The notes: generated by a model from the sequence alone, not told the origin. Counted from the stretch's first letter, positions 1 through 12,994 are shown. The stretch is DNA of 64,000 nucleotides from Marisa cornuarietis (GCA_004794655.1 SMMW01000627.1:1577001-1641000), one strand, 5' to 3'. Program-made: numbers and translations.

Positions 1-284
1 CCAGTCAACATAGCATGACGATTTGGGTAGCAAAGGATGCTATTAGCTCCAGAAAGAATAACTCTGACCCTGTCACTCAGGGTGGTACCCTTAGTCTGAC
101 ACCAATACAATACCACTTTATTTATCCCTAAGGGCAATTCCAAATAGTGCTCGTACTAGCAGTAATACATACATGATATAAAGAGATAATACATACATAT
201 ATGCATAGCTCCCTTCTGGTGTAAGCTATATTCGGGGACTATTAGCTTCCTCGGCTAAAGAAATGATTATGCTATGTTGACTGG
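1..284. mobile_element. MITE-like element with terminal inverted repeats (left end may lie outside the window)
   Basis: Bases 1-15 are the exact reverse complement of bases 270-284 (CCAGTCAACATAGCA / TGCTATGTTGACTGG). A weaker inverted match continues inward for about 35 more bases (CTATTAGCTCC near 40-50 against GGGGACTATTAG near 235-245). No coding potential is visible inside. This fits a short non-autonomous DNA transposon lying in an intron of COG3. Because the repeat begins at base 1, neither its true left end nor a target duplication can be read. Confidence 0.55.
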
Positions 285-879
285 CTCGAGTAGAGTAAAT
301 AATAATAGGGATAATTGTTTATTTATAGAGTGCCTTTCCCCACCAAGAAGGCATGGTCAAGATGCTTACACAACAAAGTTGTATGAGCACATATTAGTAG
401 ACTTCAACTACATCTTAAAAATTCATTCACTGTCATTCAAATCTTAAAATCATAATTTTCTGTCACACTTTCTCTTAGGCTTTTATTATACATTTTCAAC
501 TGAAATAAAAGTGTTAGCAAGTATACCTCTAGCTTTTCCAAGTATTCAGTTTTTCTATACCTGAGACAGATTTTTTTTTTTAATTTAATGCAAAAGTGCT
601 TGAAGGGAGAAAGTTATGTTGTTTAAATAAAAATGTTCGTTTATTCTCAACTTCCTGATTAGTGTGTTTTTACATTATTTATTATGTTACATATTTACCA
701 TTAAGAAATTATTAAAAACTTTTGAGTTCCTTTGTTTAGAATCAAGTTTTATTTTGGTATGTGTGAAATTAAATCTTATAATAACAGGACCACAGAAATG
801 TATATATATATATTTGATTTTGGGGGGCATGAGTGAAGGAAATGTACACTACAGATAAAAAAATGTATGTGTTGTTTAG

Positions 880-2158
880 GGCACCCCACAAGTAACAGAA
901 ATGTTTGTGGACTCAAAACGTGATGTTGATCAGCAACTGAAATCAACATGTGAAGATTTCATCCATCTGGTCACTGATATGTTTACGGTTCCTCTTACTA
1001 CCTTTCAGTCAAGAGTAAGTTGTTAAAAAAAACTTGTTGAAGTAAAATGTGGTTTAGTGATACACAGGCAGCTATCCATTTCAGTACGACCTTGATGTGA
1101 AAGTTGAATGTCACCCTTACAGCCTTACGCTCCGGTTCTCTGGCAGGAGGTAAATGTCAGAGTCCACAGTGATGTACGCAGGTTGCATGTTCTATGCCTC
1201 GCTTAGCCCATCCATGCTTATCTTTCACATTTGCTGTGTTCTCTGGTAAAATGTGATATTCTCCACCACAGAAAATGAAATGTGATTTAGAATGAAATTA
1301 TACATTTTGCTGACCAGAATCATCATTCTGTCATCCTCTGGTTTCATAGTGTGTGATGTATAAAAGTTTAAACATTTCTCTCGGTGTAATTTTTTTATAC
1401 CTAACAAGATGAAGGGTATGAAGAGTTGTTCACCAACCTTGCAACTCAAAACAAATGGAGTGGGCTAGTTACAGTCCATCATCCCTTTTGCAACAAAACG
1501 TTTATGACGGCTGTAAAGTCATTTGTCCTAGCACTCTATGTTCAGTGTACTTTGAACATTTTTGTTGAATTTCAGGCAACTGTAGTGGTGAGCATGAAGA
1601 AAGAAGATGGCACACCTAGAGTTCTGCTGAGGACACAACCATTTGCCACACCTGAAAAAGTGCATGATGTTGCAATGGAAACCTACCGCAATCTCAAGAC
1701 AAAACTTCCAGCTGTGCAGCGAAGCATGGCATTATACTTAGCAAACCGTGACACCGAATCCATCCTCTTTCGCCCAATTAAGGTAAGACAAAATTGTCTA
1801 GGTTAATGAGCAAATGAGAAGGGGTTTAAAAATAAAATTATAACGAAGCAGCAGTCCTAGCTCTTGTTGTGACAGCAGTGATCTTATGCCATGTGTTGTA
1901 GATGAATTTTCAGTGGTAATCCTGTGCCATGTTGTAGGTGAACATTCAGCAGTGCACTTAGGTGTTGAAGGTGAATGTTCAGCAGTGCTGTTATTTCATG
2001 TATTGTAGGTGAATGTTCAGCAGTGTTTTGGAAAGCTGTCGCAGCTGTTGCTGGAGCACTACACAGAGGAGGACCGCTTGATTGTTGCATGCCCCACTGC
2101 TGAGCAGATCAGCCTTCTCTTAGCGTCAGCTGCTCGCCAGTCTCTTCAAGCCTCATAA
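880..2158 (+). CDS. COG3: Conserved oligomeric Golgi complex subunit 3, C-terminal three exons (5'-partial)
   Basis: COG3 is a lobe A subunit of the COG tether, which catches retrograde vesicles at the Golgi. Three exons are visible: 880-1014 (45 codons, GTPQVTEMFVDSKRDVDQQL...), 1576-1782 (69 codons) and 2009-2158 (49 codons plus TAA). All junctions are phase 0 with AG/GT borders (gtaagt at 1015, gtaaga at 1783). The conserved family signature is the end of the protein: a 'KLPAVQRSMALYLANRDTE.ILF.P' block, then 'VQQCFGKL..LL...Y..ED', then 'ACPTAEQISLLL'. These match the animal COG3 C-terminus as I remember it. Upstream exons lie before the window. The reading frame that begins at 1426 and runs through the second intron is not part of the mRNA: exon 1 joins exon 2 in frame without it. 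AATAAA at 2775-2784 is the likely poly(A) signal. Confidence 0.9.
1891..2026 (+). repeat. Four tandem copies of the terminal COG3 splice acceptor
   Basis: A unit of the form TGTTGTAGGTGAATGTTCAG recurs at about 1891-1916, 1926-1954, 1961-1987 and 1998-2026, spaced about 35-37 bases apart. Only the last copy opens the conserved final exon. Copy 2 keeps an AG at the acceptor position; copy 3 has GAAG instead of GTAG. Use of copy 2 would give V-N-I-Q-Q-C-T and then a stop. Confidence 0.8.
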
Positions 2159-5100
2159 TGGCTACAACAGTCATGGTTACAAGAGGCCACCAGTCATGGA
2201 AGAGCAGATTCTTTTTCTCCATCCACAATTCTGCATCCTGTTGTCATCATCTGGCTTCTGAACCTTCCGACCTCTGTGGCATCTCCAGCTGTCCTGATGT
2301 CAGGAGTGCAGCAGCCGTGGTGTTATTCAAGTGTGGGTCATTTGAAGAGATGAACGTGCTATGTTACCTTGGGGGGGTTTTTGGTGGTTTTTTTGTTGTT
2401 TTTTTTTTTTGAATGGCAGCCTGCTACCATTTTCTGCATGGGATACCTCCAGTTGTTTCTAATCTGTCTCCTGGTGACAAACCAATAGAAACAAACTTGG
2501 CTGAACTTCTTACTTCTGCTCTTCGTCCCTGAAGTCCAAAGCTGAGTTTAGTTTCTGGCCAAGGCATTTCTTCTCACAGTCAGTGATCAGTTCAGTCATG
2601 TCATGTTACTTCCAAACCAAGGCTTGTTCTAATGGGTGGACATATTCTGAATTTTGCAGCCTATGCTAAATGTATAATCATATATAACATATTTTCCTCA
2701 TGTATGTTTATAACACCAAACAACACAATTCCATGTTCAAAATGTATATGATTTCCTGTTAGCTATGTGCCACAAATAAATAAACACATACACAAAATGG
2801 AGTGAGAAAAAACAGGGAAGTGCTTAAAAATATCAGGATGTGTTGTTTTTAGACAGCAGTCTTAATAATAATACAAAATGTATAACTGTATACATTAGCA
2901 TCATGCTCTGAGCAGCATGAACATTGTGAATGGTAGAGACTGTACAACAAATAATAAAAGCGAAACTTACAGATGACATGGATCAACAGCATGACTGACA
3001 TTTTTAAGGGTGTGTAGCAAGGCCTTACAGCTCGCTTTGTCAGTAAAGGAAAATCTGACAAGCGTGGTGCCAGGAACACTAAAGAAAGAAGTCAGGCCTA
3101 AAAGATGAACTGGTCACTGAAGAGTAGTAGCTATTAACATCAGATATGACCAAGACAAGCTCAGCCACCATTTTACTAAACGAAAATGCCCACTTGGCCT
3201 TACACAAATCTCACAATGGCACATAAATGCTTTTTTTTCTTAATTTTTTTAACCTGTCATTTATTTTTTAGTTTGGTGATTTGTATCAAATGTATATGGA
3301 GACATTTGGTTAACATCAAACAGGTGTTGCTTCTCTGGCATGGGTCACTTCAACTTTCATTGTTGGGACGATATAGTCATGGTGGGGTAGATTTGATAGG
3401 CAAGAGGGCAATATGGTTTGGGGTCAAAATGACCGCCCTGTTCATTGTTGTCTCTTTGTTTACCAGTTCACACATCAGTTGATCGGGCTTCTTTAAAGAC
3501 CTTGTGCAGAAGTCACGTTTTCATAAAAATAAGATTCTTGTGACTGACTGTTTGTGCTCTATTGTGACTTTTTGCAGAAATCGCACTTCAAAGAATACAT
3601 GCAGTGCATTTTTAAGAGTATTTTTTGTCTACCACAGTAAACCTGTATTGATCAATGGCTCTTACCTATAAATTTTAAATCACGCACAGCGATGGCAGAA
3701 TAAGTAAGCATGACTAAACAAAAACAAAAGCACAGTGATGTGGCTTTTAGAGCTTTATTTTCAACAATTAAATGAATTTTGATTTATAGGTGTCTGAGGT
3801 CATGGTTTATAGAATAGAGGGGGAAATTGTTTTATGCTGACCCAGCAACTAAGGCTATATCACAGCAAGGCAGCCAGCGCTGTAAACAGATGCCAAATGC
3901 ACAGATTCATGGAAGGAAAGCAGACTTGTAGATTTCCTTACTATGACCTCTCACTTACAACCTGATGTTGCCAAGGCTTAATAGAGAGGTTTCACTGTAT
4001 ATATTTTCTGACTCATGTTTTGCATTAATATTTATTGTTGGATACTTTGTGTTGATAGCTGTTATGTAAAACAATATTTGTCCACGAACATACGGAAACA
4101 GCAAGAGTTATATAGATTTGTCAAAAGGTTGTTAATATTCAGTGGATTCTGTTTATGTTGTCAATTTATTTTCTCATTTTGTCTCACATAACATGTAACA
4201 GAAGCTGAGAACATGCAGAATACAAAACTGTAGATCTTCTTAGCCCAGGAAATTGCTAACATTCCATCAGTTCTTTTACAGTTTAATAGTGCAGTAGTAA
4301 AGCACTTGTCACCATGACAAGGACTGTGGATTGCGAATTTCAGATCTTGCCTAGTTGCACTGGTAGGATCTTTCATGGTCATCTATAAGCTGGTATTTCA
4401 TCTCGGTTTTCAGCCTAAGGGAACAAGTTTGTGAAGTTTTAGACATTTGTGAGTTACTCCTGAAGTGAATGAAACGAGACTGAAATAAAAGGGATCATGT
4501 ATTAGAGTACTGAAAACTGTGATATTGTAGAGAAAATTTACCTGTTTTAAATAAACCTGAATATATCACTTCGTCAAATATGACATCGGTTTTTTTTTTC
4601 AAAATACAAAAAATATAATACAAATTTTTATTTACTTTAAATAAATTGATGTTCACACATTCTTAATTTTTTAGAAATACAAGCAAAAAATAAAGTTTCA
4701 TTTTGTACAGAGGGATACAAATAGGTTACAAACATACATATGAAATCAGTCAGACCTCAGGCAACAACGAAACGTTCTTTACCTGTCATACTTGTATACT
4801 TTGACACTATGACCATCCATGAATTCATGGACAAAGGATTTTATCAAACTCGCAAAAAATACTGCAAAAGTTTTTTAAAATATGGCAGCTGAACTTTGCA
4901 AGTAATACTTAAACACTCAAATTTATATATTTGAAATTCAGTACATGGTATTTAAACAAAGCTCTCATGAAAACCATACATTAAATTTTCAACAAAGCAT
5001 ATCACCCTCTGCTGAGGTATGACAGTGAGAGGTGAAATAAGGCACACATGCAAATGGCTGGGACCAACAGCCAAGTGACTACACAGAAGTTACATGTAAC

Positions 5101-5495
5101 CATTTCTTCGAGTTTTTAGCCATGCATCCAGCTAAAGAACACAAATGACTGAGCATGAAAGTGATCTTAAATGGAAAGAAGGGGAAAAAATGGAATGCAT
5201 TGAGACTGACTGCACCATCATGCTGAACACATTTGTCAGACAATTATTGGATAAAAATCACAAGCGTATAGTCGTTATTTAGTCAAAACATCTTTCCTCT
5301 TTCAGTTTGAACCAGACAACAACATGAACTCAGGCATCACCACCACCTATCTATGTATCATGCCAGCTTCAGCTATCATGTTCAGCAGAGATCGTTGAAG
5401 CAGATGTTCTCTCCACTACTCTCTCACACTATTCAGTTACAGCTACCAAAGCCACATGCAACATTTATGTTCACTGAAGGTGTGCTTCTCAACCA
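2159..5495. other. Convergent 3' flanks of COG3 and the S28 peptidase gene
   Basis: No coding exon is evident. The left part is COG3 3' UTR up to the AATAAA pair at 2775-2784. The right part probably carries the peptidase 3' UTR on the minus strand, for which TTTATT at 4627-4632 (AATAAA on the minus strand) is a candidate poly(A) signal. Bases 3825-3910 resemble the body of the SINE annotated at 19.76 kb. The rest is AT-rich and featureless to my eye. Confidence 0.6.
3825..3910. mobile_element. SINE body fragment
   Basis: The stretch with CAGCAACTAAGGCTATATCA followed by TGTAAACAGATGCCA matches the same elements in the same order at 19770-19815. The tRNA-like head is missing here. A further short piece with GCCAGCAACT and ATATCACGGCA is at 32692-32740. 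Confidence 0.5.
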
Positions 5496-8400
5496 CTATG
5501 CCACCCACTGGCCAATCAATTTGCTTATTGTCAGTCGTGCCTGTACAAGCTCTGGTGGATCATCTGGGGTTGGTGGGTACATGTTGGCACAGTGTGCAGT
5601 ACCTGCAAGAATACAAATTTTACTTAACTTTTGGAAATGTGCTGCACTTATAATTGTCAACTTTTTTTTAACTACACCCAAATGAAAAATAGCATATGAA
5701 CACTTTAGACACAATGCAGCCAAGACAAAAAGGCAGACAACAAAGTCTGCATAAGAAAATCTAATCTGTGCTTTTCACGTTCTTCATTACTTACCATCGA
5801 TGTAGATGGCCGTGGCATTTGGGTTCAGGTCTTTGACTATTCCTAGTGCATGCCAGGGATCCACTGAGCCATTAGGAAAAACAACATTGGTGACCTTCAA
5901 ATTATAACCACCATAATTTGTGTTTGTGAAATTGATTCCTTGCTGAATTAAGTCAGCATTGAACTTTGGTCCAAAAATATCCTGACATTGTTTAATGAAG
6001 AATTCCAGAGGAAAATAACTGCCAAAAGGCTGGTTTTTTGAATCAGATGTCTGAAAGTAACCAAACTCTGTACATGTCTGGTATGTCCACTGTCGACCTA
6101 AAGGGAAAAACAAAAGCAGATTCACAAATTCTTGCTTATGCATTTGAATTTCAGTTCCTAAAAAAGAAAAAAAAAAGCCAGATATCTTTATATCATTATC
6201 ATCTTTCAACAAGGCTAAAATACAGTCATACTTAGGGGCTGACAGAGGCGGGCAGCAACCATAACCTTGTCCTAACAAGCCCTAAATTGAAGCTGAAGAT
6301 CCACTCAACCAACCCCTAATTTGCTTTGATTAAGAGAAGATGCAAGACCCAAAGATGCTGAAGGCCACCTTCTCACAGAAAGCACACTGTACTAAACCAA
6401 TAGACTGACCTGTACAACTTCCAGCTGAGGACAAATACTAATATCCTCTAAAACAACCAGACTAGAACCAATGACCCTACAGACCTACCAGCCTGAAAAG
6501 AGGGAAGTCATCTGGCACTGACAATGTTCCAGCTGAGGTGCTCAAGCTGGGTGGGTAAGAAACCATAAAGGACCTCATAGCCCTGTGCCAAAGAATCTGG
6601 GAGTGCAAAGAATGGCTCAAGAAATGGATGCAATCATTAATCTTTCAAAGAAACAGTGAACAGTGCCGAAACTACAAAACTATCAGCCTAATCTGCCACG
6701 CAAGCAAAGTTATACTGAAAGTGATTCAGAATCATATCACATCCTCACAACTGCTACGAAAATGCTAGCAGAAGAACAGGCTGGCTTCAAACCAGGTAGA
6801 GGCACAGTGAGCAGAACTTTAATTGTCACGTTCTATAGCACCAGTGGGGTTTCTTCCACAATGTCATCAACTTCATAAAGGCATTTGACAGAGTCTGGGA
6901 TGAAGAGCTGTGGCATATGATGTGAAAGCTCAACATTGAAGACAGTCACTGCGGTGGTGCTGTGCAAGAGTGCAGTACTGCTGGATAACCAAATAAGTGC
7001 TCTTTTTCCATACAATTGTGGGCATCCATCAAGAATGCCTCCTACTGCCTGTACTGTTCAACATCTTTTTGGACAAAGAAAGAACTTGCCTGCAAACATA
7101 AAGGAGTGGACATGTTGTTACATGCAGGACCTACTCATCACTAAGCAAGCCTTGTCTGCTGCTACATCTATCAAGTTCTTCCTCTTGAAAACCAACAGAC
7201 CAACAAAACTGTTCATCCAGTGGTACCAATCAAAGGACGAATGAATAAACAGTGTATCAATGACTCTACTCTGCCTCCATCTACCTCTATAACACTTCAC
7301 CTCGCTCTTTCTAGTCCTCTTCTGATCTCAGGTTTTGCATCTTCAGAACAGACTTCTTACATTTGATCCTTTTCTGTCTCTGGTCCATACTCACCAAAAA
7401 TCTACACTCTTCCTTAAAAACAACTCTTAAAACTTACTTTTCTTATTAATATCTTAAAAAATTTCACTCTTGAACTACAGGATGATCAGTTTAGTGAGAC
7501 TCAATGCCGTGCAAGACCCCAATAATCCTGCATTTGCTATAAATACACTCTCAAGCATGCGTGAAGGAGAAACAAGCCAACGGCACAAAATCAACTATGC
7601 ATGACTGTGGCTATAGCATTATTTATCTACCTCCTTCTGCTGTGTTGCTATCCCAGTCTATCTTGGTTAAGTCTGAAATCATGCTGGCATATGTAAAGTC
7701 CTGGCATTTCTCTGCATATGTTGTCAGCATTAGTGTGTTCACGTCGGCATAGCGCTGTAGGGCTGACTTGTTGGTATCTGTGTCCATAATGCCACAGATT
7801 GTGTCTATAGTAATGTTTGTCCCTTTTGCACCCTGTAGGCAGCATCAACAGATCAAAATAAATAAAAATATCACAATTATACTTAGCTTAATAATTTAAA
7901 TATTTCCCGAACTATTTAACGCAACCATACTGTAAGATCAGGCCTATATTCTGAAACAAAACTCACTGAATATTACTGTTCAAAATAAAAATGATTTAGT
8001 TACTTTTATTTCAAACTTGCTTTTAACTAATAGAGATGGACAGAAAACTTGTAGCACAAGATGAACATAAAGTTTTGAAATGTTTTTTCCTGTTGGTGTT
8101 AGCACAATGTTTTAACATATTCAGAGTGACATATACACTATTTTAACACATTCAGATTGGTATACACAATGCTACTAACTGGAAGTCCTATTTTTGTCCC
8201 TTTTCCACCACCACAAAAAAAGTAATTCTTCAACTGTATACTGAACAAGTGGCCAGCAATATAATATATGAATAGAATTACACCACTGTAAAATGGAATG
8301 CGCAGGTACCCAAACAGTCTCCCCACTTTCCCTTCTCCCCCTTCCCCCCACACATACAAACATTCACATGCACCTACATGCCGTTGCATGAACATACATC

Positions 8401-11400
8401 CCCCATCCCTGCCTCCCCTTCTACACACACACTATCACACACACTCTCTCACACGCACTTTCTCTCAGAAACACACTGTCTCACACACACACTCTCCCCG
8501 TTCACTCACATACTCTCTCTCAGAAACACACTCTCGCCCTCACACTGTCTGACTCACACACTCCTCTGTACATACAAGATACCCTTTGTTCGTAAATGCT
8601 TATGTGAGATGTATAACATACTGGCTGAAAGTTGCAAATCTGCCTTCCACTAGACTCCCAAAAAAAGTGTTAAACATGTTGCTAAATATGCAGAGTAATA
8701 ACAAGGTCACTTGGGTTAACAACATTATGCTAACACTTTATAAATATGGGTTTGGATTTGTCTGGGAATCTCAGGGGGTGGGCAATGTTAAGCAGTTCTT
8801 AAGAGAATTTAAGCTGAGACTTATAGACTGTTTTGAGCAAGACTGGCATAGCAAAATATCTAGTAGTGACCGATTTTCATTCTACAGCTCATTTAAGTCC
8901 TCTTTAAAGTTAAGCACTTACCTAACTACCATTAAACATATTGCTATTAGAAATTCACTAACAAGGTTTAGGCTAGGAGTTACAAACATAAATTGCCATA
9001 AGCAGCGTTACAGCAATTTGTCCACTGTTTCGTTAAAATGCCCCAATTGCAATTGCGAAGAGACTGAGTTACATTTTGTGTTCGTGTGCCCAAAATTTAA
9101 AGATCTAAGACAGCTGTACATTCCTGAAAAGTTCTATAAGAATCCTTCTCAGTTTCGTTTATCTATTTTATTTGCAAGCAACTGTTTAAACTTGATCCAA
9201 AATGTTGCCTACTATCTGTATAAAGCACTGCAGATTAGAGAAAACAAATAATTTGCAAACTACTGATATTATTATATTATTAAATAGCACATTAAAAATG
9301 TTGTATTTTTAATGAAGTAAGGACAGTGTATTTAGGTATTTTGTACTTTCATTTTTGATTCCCCCTACACACACTCCCCCAACATCGGTTATGGGCATGA
9401 GCCTACTGAAATAAAGAATTTGTCTTTGTCTTGTCTTTGTCCTCTGTACATATACTCTCTCACACACTGTCTCACACTCTCTCTCTCTCTCTCTCAGACA
9501 CAGTCTCACTCACACATACTCCTCCTCTCTACACTCATTATCTCTCCCTCTCACTCACACATACACAAAATCTCTCCCCAACTCTCTATCTCTCACACAT
9601 TCTCTTCTTTTTTCTCTTTAACTCACTCTCTCACACACTCTTTCTCCATTCTCACACCTACACTCCCTCTCCCCCCTCTCTCTTTCTTACATAAACACGC
9701 ACACTCTCTCTTACCTCAAAGGCGCGGTTGTCTTTATTGTACTGTACAATACCCTCAAAGTTACCAGCCAACACAGAGTACAGATTAGCTATGTCATCAG
9801 AGTCGGTGATGTTAATGTCATCACAGAGCCTGTACACAGATAAATAAATGTCATGAGCTACATGTATTTTATAAGCACTTGTGAGGACATTATAAACTCA
9901 ATGTTACTGACAACACAAGTGATTATCAAGGGTTAATGCATTTACTATAAACTCCAAACTTACTTGAACATTTTGCGAAGCTGCTGACGACCGGTTTCAT
10001 CACTCAATAGCTTTTCAAGTTGCTGGGTGGCCAGCTGGATGTTGCTGACACAAGAGCTGCTGCTCATGGCCAGTGAGTCCTGAACCACGCTCATGTATTC
10101 TGATAAAGTGAAGCCCACCCTCCACCTCATTAGAATATCATGTACTGACTTCAAATACATTTAGAAGTCTATTGGGCTGCAACGTTTTTCTAATGACTGG
10201 GTAAAGCTCTGAACATTTTTTTCCATAATCTGGATCGGGTAAAATACTCTATATTCAAGATACAAAAAGAGAAAAAAATCAACCTTGTGACATCATGTTT
10301 GTCTACAGATATGTCTAATTAACATATGGCCCTAGCTTTCACTGGCTGTAGCCTTGATAATATATATATATATCCATGTACAATCCTTAAGGCTGTGTTT
10401 TTGCTATCTTTCTGTGCATGGTAATGTTTGCAGCTGAATAAAACTAACACAAAAACTCACCAAGAAAATTCAACTGAGCAAACACTGGAGCACTTGTTGC
10501 AACTGCTCCCTGCACCAAGTGAGGATACTTCAAACGGAACCAGGCAGCCAGAGCACCTGTTATATGAAATATAATTCTCCCTTCACATTTCCCTATAAAT
10601 ATTCCTGCAAAACTTTTAAATATTTTGCAAAATAATAATTAATTGAAGTACTTATCAGCATATTATGCTTATTCTTTAAGTGTGTACAATATTATTTTGT
10701 TGTGCAGTTTTTAAATATTTCTTAAATGAATCCTTTTCGCAATGAAGGATGATTCTTACCTCAAACTCAAAGATCTGAATGAAGGGTGCATGTTTTATGA
10801 TTTGCACAATTTTAGATATCTAAAAGAAAATTGACTTTCACAAAGGCTCCATACAAAAAGCATAATTAGAATAATTATAAATAATTAGGTTAAATAAGCA
10901 AAATTTAGAATAATATGTGATGGTGTGTTTCTTGACAAGAATATCATAGCCACAGATAGGACTAAACAACCCAAATTGACCAGCCACACACAGCATGATA
11001 CCTGAGTAAGATCCCCCAATAGCAATCCATTTGTTGTCAGGAAGGTTATACTTGACTTGAGCAAATGTTATGAAGTTGGCGAGATCAGCTAATGCCTGTT
11101 CACTGGTGAGGTAACCCAGATTGTCTATGCCGAGGTCACTAAAAGAAAAGTACGTACATGCTGGTAGAACAAATGATATGAGAAAAGTAATGCGGGTATA
11201 ACGCATGTATGCTGTAGATAAAATATGTCAAAATGAGACACAAGATCTGCTTCAAGTAATAAGGTTGAAATTCAAAAGAATATAATCTTTGAAAAATCAA
11301 GTGCAGCAATGGTTAAGATGACTCAGATATTTTATAATGAGATAAACTAATCTACATGTTCACTTCTTGCTCATATAATAAAAAGCATCTCCTTATGGGT

Positions 11401-12922
11401 TGACATAACTAACACAAAATTCAAGCATTTTCTTTCCAAATACTTAAAAAAACAAACTGCATGGAGTGCTGACCTTGTGGGGTGAGTCTTGCCATAGAAC
11501 CGGTGCTCCACCATGAACAAAAAAGCATTATGGTCTTGTGCATACTGAACCCAAGCTCCATTTTCCATCCACACGGGATCTGCTGGACCCTCACCTCCAA
11601 TGCTGAGAAATACGGGGCCTCCAGGTTTGTAGTACTTATCATTTATGAAATATTGCTGTAACAAAAAAATTATTCACACACACACACACACACATGCATG
11701 CACAAACACATGCTGAATATATTAAAATACCAGATGGAATGATGCAGAGAAATCTATTTATGTTTTTATAAATGTTGACATGTCTTAGAGTGTCTGTCTA
11801 TTTATGTGTCTATGTGTTTACTGACATTATAATCGAGTCTTAAGTTTCCTTCTTGTTGGTTGCTTCATGGAAACAAACATTTTGTTTTTCTTTTAATTTT
11901 TTTTTTTGCCAAATTTGATGAGCCTGACTTTGGCAGGGATCCCATGCTATGTATGCTTATGGATCATGATTATGATGATGATCATTAACTATATAATTGT
12001 TGTCTTGTCAGTTGCAACCATTTCAAAAATACAAATGGTCTTCTACTTAACACAAATATGAACTAAAATCTTTTACAAAATCATCTTTGCTTAACTCCAA
12101 ATCGTTCACAAAAGATGTGTCTTATAGTCTATATGTACACTGAACATGGACAAAAAGTGGTTATCTTACATGACCATACAAGACAAAATGACAATCTAGC
12201 ATGCGCTTTTAAAATCTTGTTTTAAAGGTTTATAATATGTGAAAGTAGCAGATGAACAATAAATTGACGGAGTGATTTGATCTGATAAGGCTAATCTGTA
12301 TGCTATTATATATATAGCCAAAGTACTTATGACAGAACAGGTGCATGTCCTGATAAGAATTAAATGTTTTCTTTCCAAAGTGCTATAAATTATCATTCCT
12401 GAACAAATTTAAGGTCATTATAAAATGTTTCCTTCTTACTGGGTCTGGTACAGCATTTAACCCCTGCAAATCGGTATTGCTTTTCAACTGTATGGAGTAT
12501 GACAAAAATATCTGACTCAACAGGAATTTTTCTATTATAGTTGAAAGAAATATGTGTACAACAATCATCTTATTAGAAGCAATCCATTTTTCCAAACAAA
12601 AGTTTATTTTATGAACAAATCGTTACTGAGAAAAGGTAGAAAGACGGGTATATAATGTGAGGAAAAGTTTGGCAGATATGTTATGCTAACAATGAAAGTT
12701 TACGGGTGTCATCACCTGCATAAAAGTTCGCGTATCGGCGTCGTTGAAGTGATCAAGTGTCTGGTTGAACCACAAAGCAGACGACAAAGGGGTGCCTGCA
12801 AGGTGGGAGGGTCGGGGTGGAGGTGGCATCATTCCTTTTCTAAGTCGGCCTCGGAAGAAACGAGGCGTCCAAGCAGCCGACAAGCCAAAGAAACAAATCA
12901 CCCCTACAACAAAAAGCTTCAT
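5496..12922 (-). CDS. S28 family serine carboxypeptidase (thymus-specific serine protease / K12H4.7-like), complete, nine exons
   Basis: Family S28 enzymes cleave after proline or act as tripeptidyl peptidases in lysosomes or outside the cell. The exons on the minus strand are 12922-12716, 11655-11474, 11138-11002, 10556-10461, 10099-9964, 9829-9715, 7832-7631, 6097-5795 and 5602-5496. Every junction is GT-AG and every phase closes, giving 494 aa, the usual family length. Residues 1-18 form a signal peptide ([18 protein letters not shown]). The substrate-fold core '[12 protein letters not shown]' and 'EHRFYG' lies in exon 2. The nucleophile is S173 in GGSYSG, split across exons 3 and 4; the acid is D438 in [11 protein letters not shown]; the histidine is H463 in [10 protein letters not shown]. 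The triad is therefore complete and the gene looks functional. N-x-S/T sites (NQT, NIT, NFT, NGS, NAT) fit a glycosylated protein. Its introns hold several retroelement fragments. Exact substrate preference cannot be read. Confidence 0.95.
6490..7090 (+). pseudogene. Decayed LINE reverse transcriptase fragment in S28 intron 7
   Basis: Read in plus-strand frames with several breaks, the segment gives recognisable reverse transcriptase blocks in order: '[14 protein letters not shown]', '[15 protein letters not shown]', '[16 protein letters not shown]', '[13 protein letters not shown]' and a weak 'KAF.RVW'. These are the N-terminal RT motifs common in animal endonuclease-bearing LINEs. Frame breaks and stops show it is dead. 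It lies antisense to the host gene. The clade is not assigned. Confidence 0.75.
7250..7480 (+). mobile_element. L2/CR1-like LINE 3'-end remnant
   Basis: The sequence is weakly similar in order to the conserved C-terminal coding end found at 52.4-53.0 kb, with a '[13 protein letters not shown]'-like read near 7405-7445. It is heavily decayed and without an open frame. The identification rests on pattern similarity only. Confidence 0.35.
8340..8574. repeat. CA/CT-rich low-complexity tract, left flank of a LINE insertion
   Basis: Irregular CACACTCTCTC sequence continues in the same style at 9453-9705. The two were one tract before the LINE between them inserted. Reading frames across it (8298-8653) are compositional. 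Confidence 0.8.
8575..9440 (+). mobile_element. 5'-truncated LINE insertion with C-terminal ORF and target site duplication
   Basis: The insert is flanked by a 13-base direct repeat, TCCTCTGTACATA, at 8562-8574 and 9440-9452, and it interrupts a CA/CT-rich tract. Its 3' end carries a TTTGTC-type repeat tail (9419-9440). Inside, 8586-9251 is an open 221-codon frame that looks like the C-terminal region of a LINE polyprotein. It includes a Cys-His cluster 'CPNC....[13 protein letters not shown]', with C-x2-C then H and C, typical of the zinc-knuckle-like tail in several non-LTR clades. Endonuclease and RT parts are absent, as expected for 5' truncation. The open frame and clean duplication suggest a fairly young insertion. 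It is antisense within S28 intron 6. Confidence 0.85.
9453..9705. repeat. CA/CT-rich low-complexity tract, right flank of the LINE insertion
   Basis: This continues the tract at 8340-8574 and runs up to the S28 exon at 9715. The plus-strand reading frames (9420-9788) are made of Ser, Leu and His from the repeat and are not genes. Confidence 0.8.
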
Positions 12923-12994
12923 GTCTAATATTCACAGTTTACAAAGCCTATAATATAGTCTAACTTCAAAATTTCGTGGAGACTGTCGATGGAG

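Noticed and set aside
1426..1575. Extension of the COG3 middle exon to an upstream ATG
   Set aside because: The flanking exons join in phase 0 without it, an acceptor sits at 1574-1575, and the extra residues do not resemble COG3.
8298..8653. Ser/His/Thr-rich frames before the LINE
   Set aside because: They are translations of a CA/CT low-complexity tract split by the insertion.
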